Assembly: GCF_034521165.1 (NCBI RefSeq)
Contig: NZ_JAXHMV010000012.1
Coordinates: 62,001-126,000, forward strand
Length of the DNA stretch: 64,000 nt
Reading direction: 5' to 3'
Origin: Thiohalophilus sp.
GTDB lineage: Bacteria; Pseudomonadota; Gammaproteobacteria; UBA6429; Thiohalophilaceae
Shown piece by piece: positions 17,457 to 26,670 of this stretch; position 1 is the first letter of the stretch; each line of letters starts with the position of its first letter. The notes beneath the pieces were generated by a model. The model was not told the DNA's origin and ran no database searches. It saw nothing but the letters and a program-made list of their open reading frames with translations. Made by a program: the position numbers and the translations under genes.

Positions 17457-18494
17457 TTATATGAGCAGCAGGGTCAGCACTCCCAGTAGATAAGTTATTA
17501 TCAGCAAGACACTCTCCCAGCCGATATTGCCCGGGCCATGACGTTCCCGGTGCAGTAAACCCACCATCAGTATGCCGCTCATTATCAGGGTGATCGCCAG
17601 CCATGTTGATTCCGCCGTCGATATGGCCGCGTAGATCGAACCGTCGCGGTAAGCGAAATCCGAAACCGCGATAAACAGTGTATCGAACAGATTCCCGCCG
17701 ATAATATCGCCGACCGCCAGCGTCAATGATTTCATTCTCACTGCCGCCACCGCAATCACCAGTTCCGGTAGTGAAGTGGAAACGGCGGTAAAGATACCTC
17801 CGACCACACCCTCACTCAAACCGGTTTCCCGGGCGATAAGCATGCCGGTCTGGGCCAATACCCAGCCGGCCGCGGCCACCATTGCGGCACAAATGGCAAA
17901 CTGGTACCACAGTTTCCCGAGCGAGGGGGAGTGGCGACTCGGTTTTTGCGTCGACTCATGCCGGGTATCGCGTGTATTTTTCGGCGTCCACATCGGCATC
18001 TGGTGTGTTCTGGAGAGGATATGGATACCGAACAGGTAGATAATGATCAGCACCGGACTGGCAGGATGTACTCCATAAATACTGGTATGGGGAACCGTGG
18101 TGGCAAATAACAGAAAGCTCAACAGGATAATCAGAAAGGCCGTCATTATCAGGTTTTCCGCGGAAGCGGCTGCATGCTCCAGATTGACCTTGCGATAAAA
18201 CATATCGGCAATGGCGAGAAACAGCATCTGGGCCGCGATGCCGCCAAGCGCATTGCTGACCGACAATTCCGCATAGCCATAGCTGGCCGTCGTCACGGAA
18301 GTCATAATACCCGAGAGGGAAGTGGAGGCGCCGATAAAGACGGTCCCCATCAGGGCCTCGCCCATACGGGTCCGGATGGCCAGCTGACGGGCCACATGGG
18401 TCATCCTGACGCCGAAGATGGCGATCACAACGGCGGCAGCCAGGAAGATCAGGATGCCAAGTGGCAGGGAAAATTGAAAGATGCCGGATGCCAT
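17457..18494 (-). CDS. Na+/Ca2+-exchanger-family cation antiporter
   Basis: A 345-residue integral membrane protein with about ten hydrophobic helices in two halves. Each half has the signature repeat of the family: GEALMGTVFIGASTSLSG near the N-terminus and GGIFTAVSTSLPELVIA near residue 230, followed by GDIIGGNLFDTLFI. The halves are joined by a hydrophilic loop (about residues 165-200). The first repeat has LSG where LPE is usual, so cation specificity may differ from a standard Ca2+ exchanger. It stands alone, convergent with the desaturase. Confidence 0.9.
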   Translation of the reverse strand: MASGIFQFSLPLGILIFLAAAVVIAIFGVRMTHVARQLAIRTRMGEALMGTVFIGASTSLSGIMTSVTTASYGYAELSVSNALGGIAAQMLFLAIADMFYRKVNLEHAAASAENLIMTAFLIILLSFLLFATTVPHTSIYGVHPASPVLIIIYLFGIHILSRTHQMPMWTPKNTRDTRHESTQKPSRHSPSLGKLWYQFAICAAMVAAAGWVLAQTGMLIARETGLSEGVVGGIFTAVSTSLPELVIAVAAVRMKSLTLAVGDIIGGNLFDTLFIAVSDFAYRDGSIYAAISTAESTWLAITLIMSGILMVGLLHRERHGPGNIGWESVLLIITYLLGVLTLLLI

Positions 18495-18550
18495 GATTTA
18501 CTTCATAATTAGCCGGTCGGGTTAGCTATTACTATAATGCTTGTTTGATT

Positions 18551-18853
18551 ATGCACGAAATGGTCAAAAAATCGAATGCCTGGTATGTCTATATGCTGCA
18601 ATGCAGCGATAACAGCCTTTATACCGGTATTACCGTCGATCCCGAGCGCCGGGTTGTTGAGCATAACCAGGATAACAAACTGGGTGCCCGGTATACGCGT
18701 GCCCGGCGCCCGGTGAAGCTGGTCTACCGGGAATCCTGCGCCAGCCGCTCGGCGGCCGCCAAACGCGAAGCCGAAATCCGCAAGCTGACTCGCCGGCAAA
18801 AGCTCGCGCTGGCAGAAGATTTTATAGCGACATATGAGGAGGCTGTCTCTTGA
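18551..18853 (+). CDS. GIY-YIG nuclease superfamily protein (UPF0213/YhbQ-like)
   Basis: About 100 residues; ATG codons at 18551 and 18560 are both possible starts. The GIY-YIG core is clear: WYVYMLQCSDNSLYTGITVD, then RRVVEHN and the arginine/lysine-rich tail ending with a glutamate region (AAAKREAEIRKLTRRQK). Small proteins of this type are probable structure-specific nucleases with roles in DNA repair that are not well defined. Its stop overlaps the start of the HIT gene, so the two form an operon. Confidence 0.9.
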   Translation: MHEMVKKSNAWYVYMLQCSDNSLYTGITVDPERRVVEHNQDNKLGARYTRARRPVKLVYRESCASRSAAAKREAEIRKLTRRQKLALAEDFIATYEEAVS

Positions 18854-19272
18854 CGGAGATCCATTCAAAGCTGCTGAAGGACTGTCTTTTGCTCGGTAAA
18901 ATGCCGTTGTGTCATGTATTGTTAATGCAGGATGCCAACTACCCCTGGTTTATTCTGGTGCCCGATCGCGAGGGTATCGAGGAGATTTACCAGTTGTCAC
19001 CGGCGGAACAACGCCAGCTAATGAATGAGTCTTCAAGCTTCGGGGAGGCGATCATGAGCGGGTTTAACGGGGATAAACTCAATGTAGCGGCGCTGGGCAA
19101 TGTGGTTCCGCAGCTGCATATCCACCATATCGTGCGACACCATGATGATCCGGCCTGGCCGGCCCCGGTATGGGGCAAGGTGGCGGCCCGGCCCTATGAT
19201 GATAAATCCCGCGAGCAGGTAATAAGGCTACTGAAACAGGTGCTGAGCGAGGATATCGAATACCGGGTGTAA
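18850..19272 (+). CDS. HIT-family nucleotide hydrolase/transferase
   Basis: A 140-residue HIT-domain protein with the histidine triad in PQLHIHHIVRHHDD and the upstream PWFILVPDREGIEEI typical of the branch found in proteobacteria. It would hydrolyse or transfer nucleoside monophosphates; the substrate is not known. The start is TTG at 18850, overlapping the previous stop, with AGGAGG nine bases upstream, a case of translational coupling. Confidence 0.9.
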   Translation: MTEIHSKLLKDCLLLGKMPLCHVLLMQDANYPWFILVPDREGIEEIYQLSPAEQRQLMNESSSFGEAIMSGFNGDKLNVAALGNVVPQLHIHHIVRHHDDPAWPAPVWGKVAARPYDDKSREQVIRLLKQVLSEDIEYRV

Positions 19273-19293
19273 TACCGGGTCAATCGAAAGTTA

Positions 19294-19614
19294 TCAGTGA
19301 GGAGTGATTTCCTGCACGATTACCCAGGGGGCGACCACCACGCTCCAGAAATCGGGTTCCTGTTCGGTCCATTTCAACGCATGCTCGTCATGCGCGCGGA
19401 CAAGCTGCTCTTGCTGAATCCACTGTTCGATTCGACGCCTGTCATCCTCGGCGAATGCCGCGGCAACGTCAATCAGATCCAGCTGTGGACCGACGACCAC
19501 GACGACCCCGCGAGCAAAGTGGCGTTGCACTTCGGACCAGGCGAGTTGTCCGGTTTCCAGATTCAGCTTTTGCCGCAGTTCGGCGGCATTGAGTTCAACA
19601 GGTTCGTCTGACAT
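19294..19614 (-). CDS. DUF2288-like protein
   Basis: A 106-residue soluble protein whose pattern fits the DUF2288 family: ELRQKLNLETGQLAWSEVQ, then HFARGVVVVVGPQLDLIDVA, AEDDRRRIEQWI and a C-terminal WSVVVAPWVIVQEI. The role is unknown. It is convergent with the HIT gene (21 bp between stops) and lies downstream of the GH100 gene on the same strand. Confidence 0.75.
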   Translation of the reverse strand: MSDEPVELNAAELRQKLNLETGQLAWSEVQRHFARGVVVVVGPQLDLIDVAAAFAEDDRRRIEQWIQQEQLVRAHDEHALKWTEQEPDFWSVVVAPWVIVQEITPH

Positions 19615-19687
19615 GACAGAGGGCTTGTTAGATAGACGTCGAAATTATACCGAATATGGCCGCTGCGGGGCCATGGCCGGCTCCCCT

Positions 19688-21055
19688 TTAATGGGGGAGC
19701 AGATCAATCAATTCGGGATTTTCCAGCAGTTTGTAGGAAAAGATCAACGAGGCCGCGGTCCAGACCTGATGACTGTTCGAGCGCCGACCGATCAGGCGCC
19801 CGGAACGGCCGTCATAATACTCCGGCCATTCATCCAGCGGCAGTTTGTTCAGGGCGATCTGGAAGGCGCGTTCGGCCAGGTCCCCACGGCCGGTTTTCTG
19901 CGCCGCGGCTACGAAAGGCCATAGCAATACGGGCCAGTTCCCGCCATTTTGATACGACCAGGCTGCGTTTTTCGGATCACTACCGGTGCGAACCTGCCAT
20001 TCCAGTCCTTCCATGGCCGGATAGATGATTTTCAATGGCATGGCGCCGACCAGGTCCGGCCAGCGCAGTTCATACAGGCGAATAATCCGCTCGGACTGTT
20101 CATCGGAGGCCAGACCGAACATGATGGCCAGCATATTGCCCAGGGTGAAATATCGAAAATCGATACGTCCGGGACCCACATTGCCAACCAGATATCCGCA
20201 GTCGTTGGGCATCCACTCAATCACCCAGTCGGGAATCGACTCGGGATAGACATTGAGGACATTGACACTGTCGTGGCCGAATTCCTCGGTGGTATAGCGG
20301 TGAATTTCATTCAATCGGCTCAGATCAAGCCAGTAGAACAAACGCACGTAGCTCTGCAGGGCCTGTTCACGGGTCATGGCGGTGTCGACCAGGGAGTGAT
20401 CGCCCTGGGGATCCTTGTCCTCGAGCAGGGAATGGGTGATGCGCAACACCCCGTAGAACAGGGCCTGAATCTCCAGGGGATGGCCATATATCCCCATGCG
20501 TCGATCGATCATGCTGCAGGCGTCGGGCACCAGCAGGGCCGGGGTGACCTCAAAGGTATCCTTGAGACACAGATGCAGGATCTGTCGCATGGCCTGCTGA
20601 AAGTCGGCCCGTTTGGCCAGTGAATCATCGCCGGTACTGCGAGTGTAGATGAACAGCAGAATCAACCACCACATCATGGAATCCACCGGGGCCACCCGGC
20701 CTATGGCTTTTTCGCCAAAGTCGGCCTGCAGTCGCTCGTTACCGTCGAAATCGGTGGCGACGGTAAAACTGGCCGGCATGACACCCGGCTGGATTTCGTG
20801 ACCGGCAACCGTGCGTTCGCTGGTTCGCAATTCCAGAACCGCCTCCAGAAAATTGCGCACAATTTCAGGCTTGCCGTCCGCCAGAAATACCAGCGCGGAG
20901 GGGACAAAGTCGCGAATAAAGCATTCTTCATAGTTCGCTGCCGCAAGGTGCGTGTGTTTCAGTGCGGCAACGGTGCCCACCGGTTTGCCGCGATAATGGA
21001 CAATCGATTGATTGAGAATCTCGTAAGCGCGTTCTATGATGTGTTCTACGGACAT
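19688..21055 (-). CDS. GH100 alkaline/neutral invertase
   Basis: A 455-residue (alpha/alpha)6-barrel glycosidase without signal peptide, matching the cytoplasmic alkaline/neutral invertases of cyanobacteria, plants and some proteobacteria. Conserved stretches include YEECFIRDFVPSALVFL, RVAPVDSMMWWLILL, PDACSMIDRRMGIYGHPLE and NGGNWPVLLWPF. It splits sucrose into glucose and fructose. It is divergent from the fructokinase-sucrose-phosphate-synthase operon (174 bp between starts), so the cluster can both build and break sucrose. The stop lies in a short GC hairpin (CTCCCC/GGGGAG). Confidence 0.9.
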   Translation of the reverse strand: MSVEHIIERAYEILNQSIVHYRGKPVGTVAALKHTHLAAANYEECFIRDFVPSALVFLADGKPEIVRNFLEAVLELRTSERTVAGHEIQPGVMPASFTVATDFDGNERLQADFGEKAIGRVAPVDSMMWWLILLFIYTRSTGDDSLAKRADFQQAMRQILHLCLKDTFEVTPALLVPDACSMIDRRMGIYGHPLEIQALFYGVLRITHSLLEDKDPQGDHSLVDTAMTREQALQSYVRLFYWLDLSRLNEIHRYTTEEFGHDSVNVLNVYPESIPDWVIEWMPNDCGYLVGNVGPGRIDFRYFTLGNMLAIMFGLASDEQSERIIRLYELRWPDLVGAMPLKIIYPAMEGLEWQVRTGSDPKNAAWSYQNGGNWPVLLWPFVAAAQKTGRGDLAERAFQIALNKLPLDEWPEYYDGRSGRLIGRRSNSHQVWTAASLIFSYKLLENPELIDLLPH

Positions 21056-21229
21056 AATAAATGCTTAACCTGATTGGTCAGGAATTGGGTCGATGACGAT
21101 TATAAACATATGTTCAGTTATCATAAATACCTTACAAATTTTATGCCAGAAAAGTTTGAAAGCGGTCTGTGTGACCACAGGCATCGCTTGTATGACAGAT
21201 AGGCTGAATGGCGCCCGAAGGAGACGGGT

Positions 21230-22141
21230 ATGACAGGATGGTCAACGCAGATGCGACCGGTGGTCTTTGGCGAAGTATTGTATGATATTTTCCCGGATGG
21301 CACCGAAGTTCTCGGCGGTGCACCGTTTAATGTCGCCTGGCACCTGCAGGGACTGGGACTGGCGCCGCTGTTCGTCAGCCGGGTTGGCCATGACCGACTG
21401 GGGGACCGGATTCTGCACGCCATGGATCAGTGGGAAATGGATACCTCGGCCGTATTTCAGGACCCCGACCATCGCACCGGCCAGGTCCAGGTCAGCCTGG
21501 AAAACGGCCAGCCCGATTTCGATATTGTCCCGGATGTCGCCTATGACCATGTCATGCCCGATATGGTCAATCATCTGTATGATCATCCTGCCTATGGCAC
21601 ACTGTATCACGGCTCATTGATCAGTCGTCTGCCGGATTCGGCGCAGACCCTCTCTGTGTTGCGCCAGAGCGCACCTTCGATTTTCGTGGATATTAACCTG
21701 CGTGCCCCATGGTGGAACAGGGCGCAACTTGCTGAGCTATTACAGGATATAAACTGGATCAAGCTGAACGACAACGAACTGGCCACGCTGAGCGATTGCC
21801 GGATTGATAATAATCAAAGTATTGAGAAGACCGCGCGTGGCATGCTTGAACATTACGGCTGGCAGGCGGCCATTGTGACGCGCGGTAGTGAGGGGGCCAT
21901 GCTGGTGAACCCGGAGGAAACCCGCCAGATCGCGCCCGTCGAGGTTGGGCGTCTGGTCGATACGGTCGGGGCCGGCGATGGCTTCAGTGCCGTCTGGCTC
22001 GCGGGGCTGCTCAGAGAGTGGCCGGATGAAGTTAAACTGCAACGGGCCGTGGAATTCGCTTCGGCGATCTGCCGCTTGCGCGGCGCTATCAGCCAGGACG
22101 AGGAGTTCTATCGCCATTACCGCTATCTCTGGACGCTATGA
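21230..22141 (+). CDS. PfkB-family fructokinase
   Basis: A 303-residue sugar kinase with the PfkB signatures: GGAPFNVAWHLQGLG near the N-terminus and DTVGAGDGFSAVWLAGLL near residue 240 with the catalytic aspartate. Phosphorylation of fructose is inferred from the neighbours: it overlaps the sucrose-phosphate synthase gene by 4 bp (ATGA) and is divergent from the invertase. AAGGAG precedes the ATG at 21230. Confidence 0.9.
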   Translation: MTGWSTQMRPVVFGEVLYDIFPDGTEVLGGAPFNVAWHLQGLGLAPLFVSRVGHDRLGDRILHAMDQWEMDTSAVFQDPDHRTGQVQVSLENGQPDFDIVPDVAYDHVMPDMVNHLYDHPAYGTLYHGSLISRLPDSAQTLSVLRQSAPSIFVDINLRAPWWNRAQLAELLQDINWIKLNDNELATLSDCRIDNNQSIEKTARGMLEHYGWQAAIVTRGSEGAMLVNPEETRQIAPVEVGRLVDTVGAGDGFSAVWLAGLLREWPDEVKLQRAVEFASAICRLRGAISQDEEFYRHYRYLWTL

Positions 22142-24300
22142 AAAATAATAACGGTGAAGACAAACTGTATATAGTTTTAATCAGCGTACATGGTCTGATC
22201 CGGGCCAAAAACCTCGAACTCGGGCGTGATGCTGATACCGGCGGTCAAACCCTGTATGTAGTGGAACTGGCCAGAGCGCTTGCAGAACGGGACGATGTTG
22301 CCCGTGTCGATCTGCTGACCCGGCTGGTGGAAGATCCCAAGGTCGATTCTGACTACAGCCGCCCACAGGAAGAGCTCTCCCCAAAAGCCAATCTGATCCG
22401 TTTGCGCTGCGGACCCCGCCGTTATCTGCGCAAGGAAGTCCTGTGGCCCCATCTGGATGAATTTATCGATCATGCCCTGCAGCATATTCGCTCGGTTGGC
22501 CAGGTGCCGGATTTTATTCATGGACACTATGCCGATGCCGGACTGGTTGCCGCCCGCGTGGCGGGCCTGCTGGGATCGCCGATGATATTTACCGGCCACT
22601 CACTCGGCCGGGAAAAACAGCGTCAGTTGCTTACCAAGGGAATCAAAAAAGAAAAACTGGAGTCACAGTATAATCTGAGCCAGCGTATCGAAGCCGAAGA
22701 GATCGCGCTTGGCACGGCGGCCATGATTGTCGCCAGCACCCATCAGGAGGTCGAGGAGCAATACGCCAAATACGATAATTATCATCCCTCACGTATGGAG
22801 GTCATCCCGCCGGGCGTCGATATCGGTCGTTACCGACCGCCGGAGCAAGATGAAAAGCCGGCGGAAATTGCCACAGAGCTTCAGCGTTTTATCCAGAAAC
22901 CGGAAAAGCCAATGATACTGGCGCTTTCCCGCGCCGACGAACGTAAAAATATCACGACTCTGGTCAAAGCGTATGGCGAGTCTTCCGAGCTGCAGAAAAA
23001 AGCCAATCTGGTACTCATCGCCGGTAACCGGGATGATATTACCCAGATGGAAAAAGGTCCAAGAGAGGTGCTCAAGGAGCTGCTGTTACAGTTCGATAAA
23101 TATGATCTTTATGGCAAGGTTGCCTATCCCAAACACCATAATAGTGACGATGTGCCGGCGCTTTACCGCCTGGCGGCACAAACATGCGGGGTGTTTGTTA
23201 ATCCGGCATGGACCGAGCCGTTCGGGCTGACCCTGATAGAAGCCGCGGCCAGTGGTCTGCCCATTGTGGCAACCAATGACGGTGGTCCGAGTGAGATCAT
23301 TGCCAATTGTCAGAATGGCATTTTGATCGATCCCCATGATAGTGAGGGGATTGCCGATGCACTGCTCACGGCCCTTTCGGATCGCAAGCAATGGCGACTC
23401 TGGTCAAAGCAGGGTTATGAAGGCGCTCATCGGCATTACAGCTGGGAAGGCCATGCCAAAACCTATCTGGAGAAAATCAGTGGCTTTCGTGCGGACCATT
23501 ACCGTGCGCCTTTTGTGCCGACAGGTAAAACGCGTCTGGTTTCGCTGGACCGGATTGGATTTACCGCCATCGATAATGCCCTGTTTGGCGATAAGGCCGC
23601 GCTCAAACGTCTGTTGAGCTATCTGAAAGAAAACGGCAAGGATATTGGCTTTGGACTGGCTACCGGACGAACTCTGGACTCAACTCTGAATTTTCTCAAG
23701 CGTTATAATCTGCCAACCCCGGACATTCTCGTGACGTCGGTCGGTACGGAAATTCATTACGCGCATCAGGACGAACGTATTGTGGAAGATAATCTCTGGA
23801 GACGAAATCTGGATTATCGATGGGAGCCGCGAGTCTTGCGCAAGGCCATGGATAAATGTCCGGGCGTTGAACTGGCGCCGGAAAGTGAACAACGCGAACA
23901 CAAGATAAGCTACAAGCTCGATCCCGAAAAAGCGCCGAGCGTCCGGGAGATAAAGCGCCATTTGCGGCGCCACGATCTGCACGCCAAGGCAATTCTTTCG
24001 GAGAAAACCCACCTGGATTTATTACCTATTCGTGCCTCCAAGGGGCTGGCGATACGTTACTTGTCGATGAAATGGGGAATTCCACTGGACCGTATCCTGG
24101 TTGTCGGTGACTCGGGTAACGACGAGGAAATGCTGCAGGGCAGCACTCTCGGTGTGGTCGTTGCCAACCACAGCCCGGAACTGGACAAGCTACATGACAA
24201 ACCCCGGATCTATTTCACGGAAAAAAGCTATGCCGACGGGATTATCGAGGGGATCGAATACTACAACTTCCTGGATAAAACCCGGATTCCGAATGACTAG
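22138..24300 (+). CDS. Sucrose-phosphate synthase with C-terminal HAD-like domain
   Basis: A 720-residue protein. Residues 1-455 are a GT4 glycosyltransferase with DTGGQTLYVVELARAL for the acceptor side, GHSLGREKQRQLL characteristic of sucrose-phosphate synthases, and the EPFGLTLIEAAASGLP donor-binding motif. It joins UDP- or ADP-glucose to fructose 6-phosphate. Residues about 463-715 resemble sucrose-phosphatase, but motif I reads LVSLDRIGF where DxDxT is required, so the first aspartate is missing and the domain is probably not a phosphatase. GDSGNDEEM is retained. The stand-alone phosphatase at 24460 supplies the missing step. Confidence 0.92.
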   Translation: MKNNNGEDKLYIVLISVHGLIRAKNLELGRDADTGGQTLYVVELARALAERDDVARVDLLTRLVEDPKVDSDYSRPQEELSPKANLIRLRCGPRRYLRKEVLWPHLDEFIDHALQHIRSVGQVPDFIHGHYADAGLVAARVAGLLGSPMIFTGHSLGREKQRQLLTKGIKKEKLESQYNLSQRIEAEEIALGTAAMIVASTHQEVEEQYAKYDNYHPSRMEVIPPGVDIGRYRPPEQDEKPAEIATELQRFIQKPEKPMILALSRADERKNITTLVKAYGESSELQKKANLVLIAGNRDDITQMEKGPREVLKELLLQFDKYDLYGKVAYPKHHNSDDVPALYRLAAQTCGVFVNPAWTEPFGLTLIEAAASGLPIVATNDGGPSEIIANCQNGILIDPHDSEGIADALLTALSDRKQWRLWSKQGYEGAHRHYSWEGHAKTYLEKISGFRADHYRAPFVPTGKTRLVSLDRIGFTAIDNALFGDKAALKRLLSYLKENGKDIGFGLATGRTLDSTLNFLKRYNLPTPDILVTSVGTEIHYAHQDERIVEDNLWRRNLDYRWEPRVLRKAMDKCPGVELAPESEQREHKISYKLDPEKAPSVREIKRHLRRHDLHAKAILSEKTHLDLLPIRASKGLAIRYLSMKWGIPLDRILVVGDSGNDEEMLQGSTLGVVVANHSPELDKLHDKPRIYFTEKSYADGIIEGIEYYNFLDKTRIPND

Positions 24301-24317
24301 CAGCTGATTGTCTGGTA

Positions 24318-24464
24318 ATAACGCAAAGGACGCTAAGACGCCAAGAACGCGAAGTGTTATTTTGAAAATAAGTTAATATTCAGTTTATCCGGGAGTTGAA
24401 ATAGACAGTACGATAAAATGGATTTCTTTGCGAACTCTGCGTCTTTGCGTTCCTCTGCGTTAAC
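24318..24464. repeat. ACGCAAAG-arm inverted element 1
   Basis: Left arm 24318-24354 is made of ACGCAAAGG, ACGCTAAG, ACGCCAAG and ACGCGAAG units; the right arm 24424-24464 is the inverse pattern (CTTTGCG, CTCTGCG, CTTTGCG, CTCTGCG). About 70 bp of AT-rich sequence lie between. It occupies the gap between two convergent sucrose genes, and the stop codon of the phosphatase gene lies inside the right arm. Confidence 0.85.
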
Positions 24465-25329
24465 TTCCACCATCCCGACTAGTTTCCGTCTCTGTCATCC
24501 ATTTTCTGGTATGGGGGATATAGTGGGCCAGGCCTTCGAGGATGCCGGCGGCGTAGTTGCCGTTCATGTCCAGAAAATCCCCTCGGGCGATATACAGTCG
24601 ATTCACATAGCCGTTTTGTTCGGCCATTTCTGTGGCCTGTTGCTTGATGGCTTCGCTGGCGTTGTTGACCAGGGTGGCCTGGATTTCACTGGTCAGTACT
24701 TCAAGATCATTGCCGCTGTCGCCGGAGAAAACAGTGGTATCGACGGGGAACGCCTGCGACTGCATTAAAAACCGGATCGCCTCCAGCTTGTTGGCCCGTT
24801 GCGGAAGAATATCCAGCAGCCCGATCTGCTTGAGATCATCGATACTCCAGATGAGGTTGTAGCGCAGGTGTCGGGCATCCAGCCGCTGTCGGATGTCTCT
24901 CAACAGCGTTTCGACAGATATATCGACAGGAGCATAATAACTGAGTTTGTAATCGTTTTGCTTGTGCGCTTCCTGCAGGGTCAGTGCGTCAATATCCTGC
25001 AACCAGTCGGCGATATCGGTGCGCTGGTAATCGCCCCAGTCCCGGCTGATCTCTTCCTGCCACGAACTCATCAGCTGCCAGTGACCTCCGTTAATGGTGT
25101 ATAACGTGGTGCCCACGTCCCCGATAGCATAATCGGGCAGTGGTAAATCCCATTCCCGGATCGCTTCGTTCAATAACACTTTGTCACGCCCGGATACATA
25201 GGCCAGATAGACCTCATCCCGTTCAACCAGTCGACGCAAAAGCGGGCGGGCCAGGGTCGATTCGGACGGATGGCCGTTGGGGATCAGGGTTCGATCCAGA
25301 TCGGTACAGATCAGAACACGCTCAGTCAT
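24460..25329 (-). CDS. Sucrose-phosphate phosphatase (HAD-IIB)
   Basis: The ATG at 25329 gives 289 residues starting MTERVLICTDLDRTLIPNG, with an intact motif I (DLDRT). Further motifs are AYVSGRDK (motif II region), the lysine around RANKLEAIRFL and GDSGNDLEVL (motif IV). It hydrolyses sucrose 6-phosphate to sucrose. It overlaps the end of the upstream glycosidase gene by 8 bp. Its presence next to a synthase whose own phosphatase domain lacks motif I supports the assignment. Confidence 0.88.
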   Translation of the reverse strand: MTERVLICTDLDRTLIPNGHPSESTLARPLLRRLVERDEVYLAYVSGRDKVLLNEAIREWDLPLPDYAIGDVGTTLYTINGGHWQLMSSWQEEISRDWGDYQRTDIADWLQDIDALTLQEAHKQNDYKLSYYAPVDISVETLLRDIRQRLDARHLRYNLIWSIDDLKQIGLLDILPQRANKLEAIRFLMQSQAFPVDTTVFSGDSGNDLEVLTSEIQATLVNNASEAIKQQATEMAEQNGYVNRLYIARGDFLDMNGNYAAGILEGLAHYIPHTRKWMTETETSRDGGS

Positions 25330-26584
25330 GGTCGATACGAAACGGGCTTTTGCCCTTGATGGCCCAGTGGCCAATTAACGCGGCAGCGGCACTCCAGCCC
25401 TGTTTGCGGGTACCGCCGGGAGTGAGTTTGCTGCCGTGGACAAACTCGGGGAAGCTCCAGGGTGTTTCATCACTGTCCAGGGCGTTGGCCTGATGAATGC
25501 CGGCCAGGTACTGCTGTGCAAGCGCCGTTTTGCCGCGGCGGGCCAGGTCGGCGACATAAAAGCCGGTCAGCATCGGCCATAAGCCCCCGTTATGATATTC
25601 ATGCGGTTTGTTCTTGAACGTATAGGAGAAGGTCATTTGCAGATCCTTCCAGTCCCGATCCGGGGGATGAATGACCGGGTGAAATGCCGGAATCAGGGAC
25701 AGTTTTTTCGGTGTAATGGTGTGAATAAAATCGTCTACCGCTTCACTCTGTGTTTCCTCGGCCACATCCAGCAGCGACGCAAGAATATTGGCAAAGGCAT
25801 CGAATCGATAGCCATAGCCGGTGGGAGAGAAAAAGGGCATCCAGTAGCGTCCGGCACAGCCGGATTCCGCTTCCCGCCCCTTGCGATAAAGAATTTCGTG
25901 ATAGGCATCGTCGGGGATGCCGTCCCCGTTATGAAACCAGTAGTTGGCCTGAATCAGGTGTTTTAGATGAGCGATGCGTTCCTTGAGAGTATGATCGCTG
26001 GTGCCCTGCAGATCCTGATGGACGGTTCGCAGGGTGCGCAGTGCCTGGAGATAGAGCAGCTGATCATACAGTACATAACCGGAATGCAGATATTCATCGG
26101 CCCAGTCTCCGGCTTGCGGTACATAAATGAGCCCGCGGTTGTTGAACTCCCAGGCGCCGAGCAGGAACCGGATCTTCTCCAGTACCGGCACCATTTTCTC
26201 GATGAATTCGCGATCGCCGCTGGCTTTCCAGTATTCACCACAGCCAATGACAAACCAGAGACAGGCATCTACCCGCCCGGTGGTACCGCCGTAACTGACA
26301 CGTTTCGCGGCCGGGTCCACATTACTGGGAATTTCGCCATGGGGGCCCTGATAGCGCGCCAGGGTGTGCAATGTTTCCCTGGCCGCCTCGAGCAGTTCGG
26401 GTTCCTCGGTCAGCAGGGCGGCCAGAGAGAGGATGACCCCGTCACGCGACCAGATGCGCCGATAATTGTTGCTGTCTGTCGGGCTGGCAAGAAAACCGAC
26501 CCGCGTCCGGCATTCATGCAGGAGATCGCAGGCTTTCTGGTAACCGTTTTCCTCAATGTGATTGGAGGCTGCATGTCTTGACAT
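25322..26584 (-). CDS. (Alpha/alpha)6-barrel glycoside hydrolase, amylo-glucosidase/GH100-like
   Basis: From the ATG at 26584 the protein has 420 residues and no signal peptide. Recognisable stretches are NNYRRIWSRDGVILSLAAL, GGTTGRVDACLWFVIGCGEYW, a central YVPQAGDWADEYL and HEYHNGGLWPMLTGFYV, as in bacterial proteins labelled amylo-alpha-1,6-glucosidase or GH100-like. Substrate is uncertain: a second sucrose- or glucan-cleaving enzyme is plausible because it overlaps the sucrose-phosphatase gene. The start is not well supported by a ribosome binding site and may lie slightly upstream. Confidence 0.8.
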   Translation of the reverse strand: MSRHAASNHIEENGYQKACDLLHECRTRVGFLASPTDSNNYRRIWSRDGVILSLAALLTEEPELLEAARETLHTLARYQGPHGEIPSNVDPAAKRVSYGGTTGRVDACLWFVIGCGEYWKASGDREFIEKMVPVLEKIRFLLGAWEFNNRGLIYVPQAGDWADEYLHSGYVLYDQLLYLQALRTLRTVHQDLQGTSDHTLKERIAHLKHLIQANYWFHNGDGIPDDAYHEILYRKGREAESGCAGRYWMPFFSPTGYGYRFDAFANILASLLDVAEETQSEAVDDFIHTITPKKLSLIPAFHPVIHPPDRDWKDLQMTFSYTFKNKPHEYHNGGLWPMLTGFYVADLARRGKTALAQQYLAGIHQANALDSDETPWSFPEFVHGSKLTPGGTRKQGWSAAAALIGHWAIKGKSPFRIDHD

Positions 26585-26670
26585 GGGAACGGGAACTCGC
26601 CAAGTTATAGAATCAGTACACAAAGCAGTGTATGTTGATTTGAACAGCGAATCAACGCAGGAGTCCGTGC

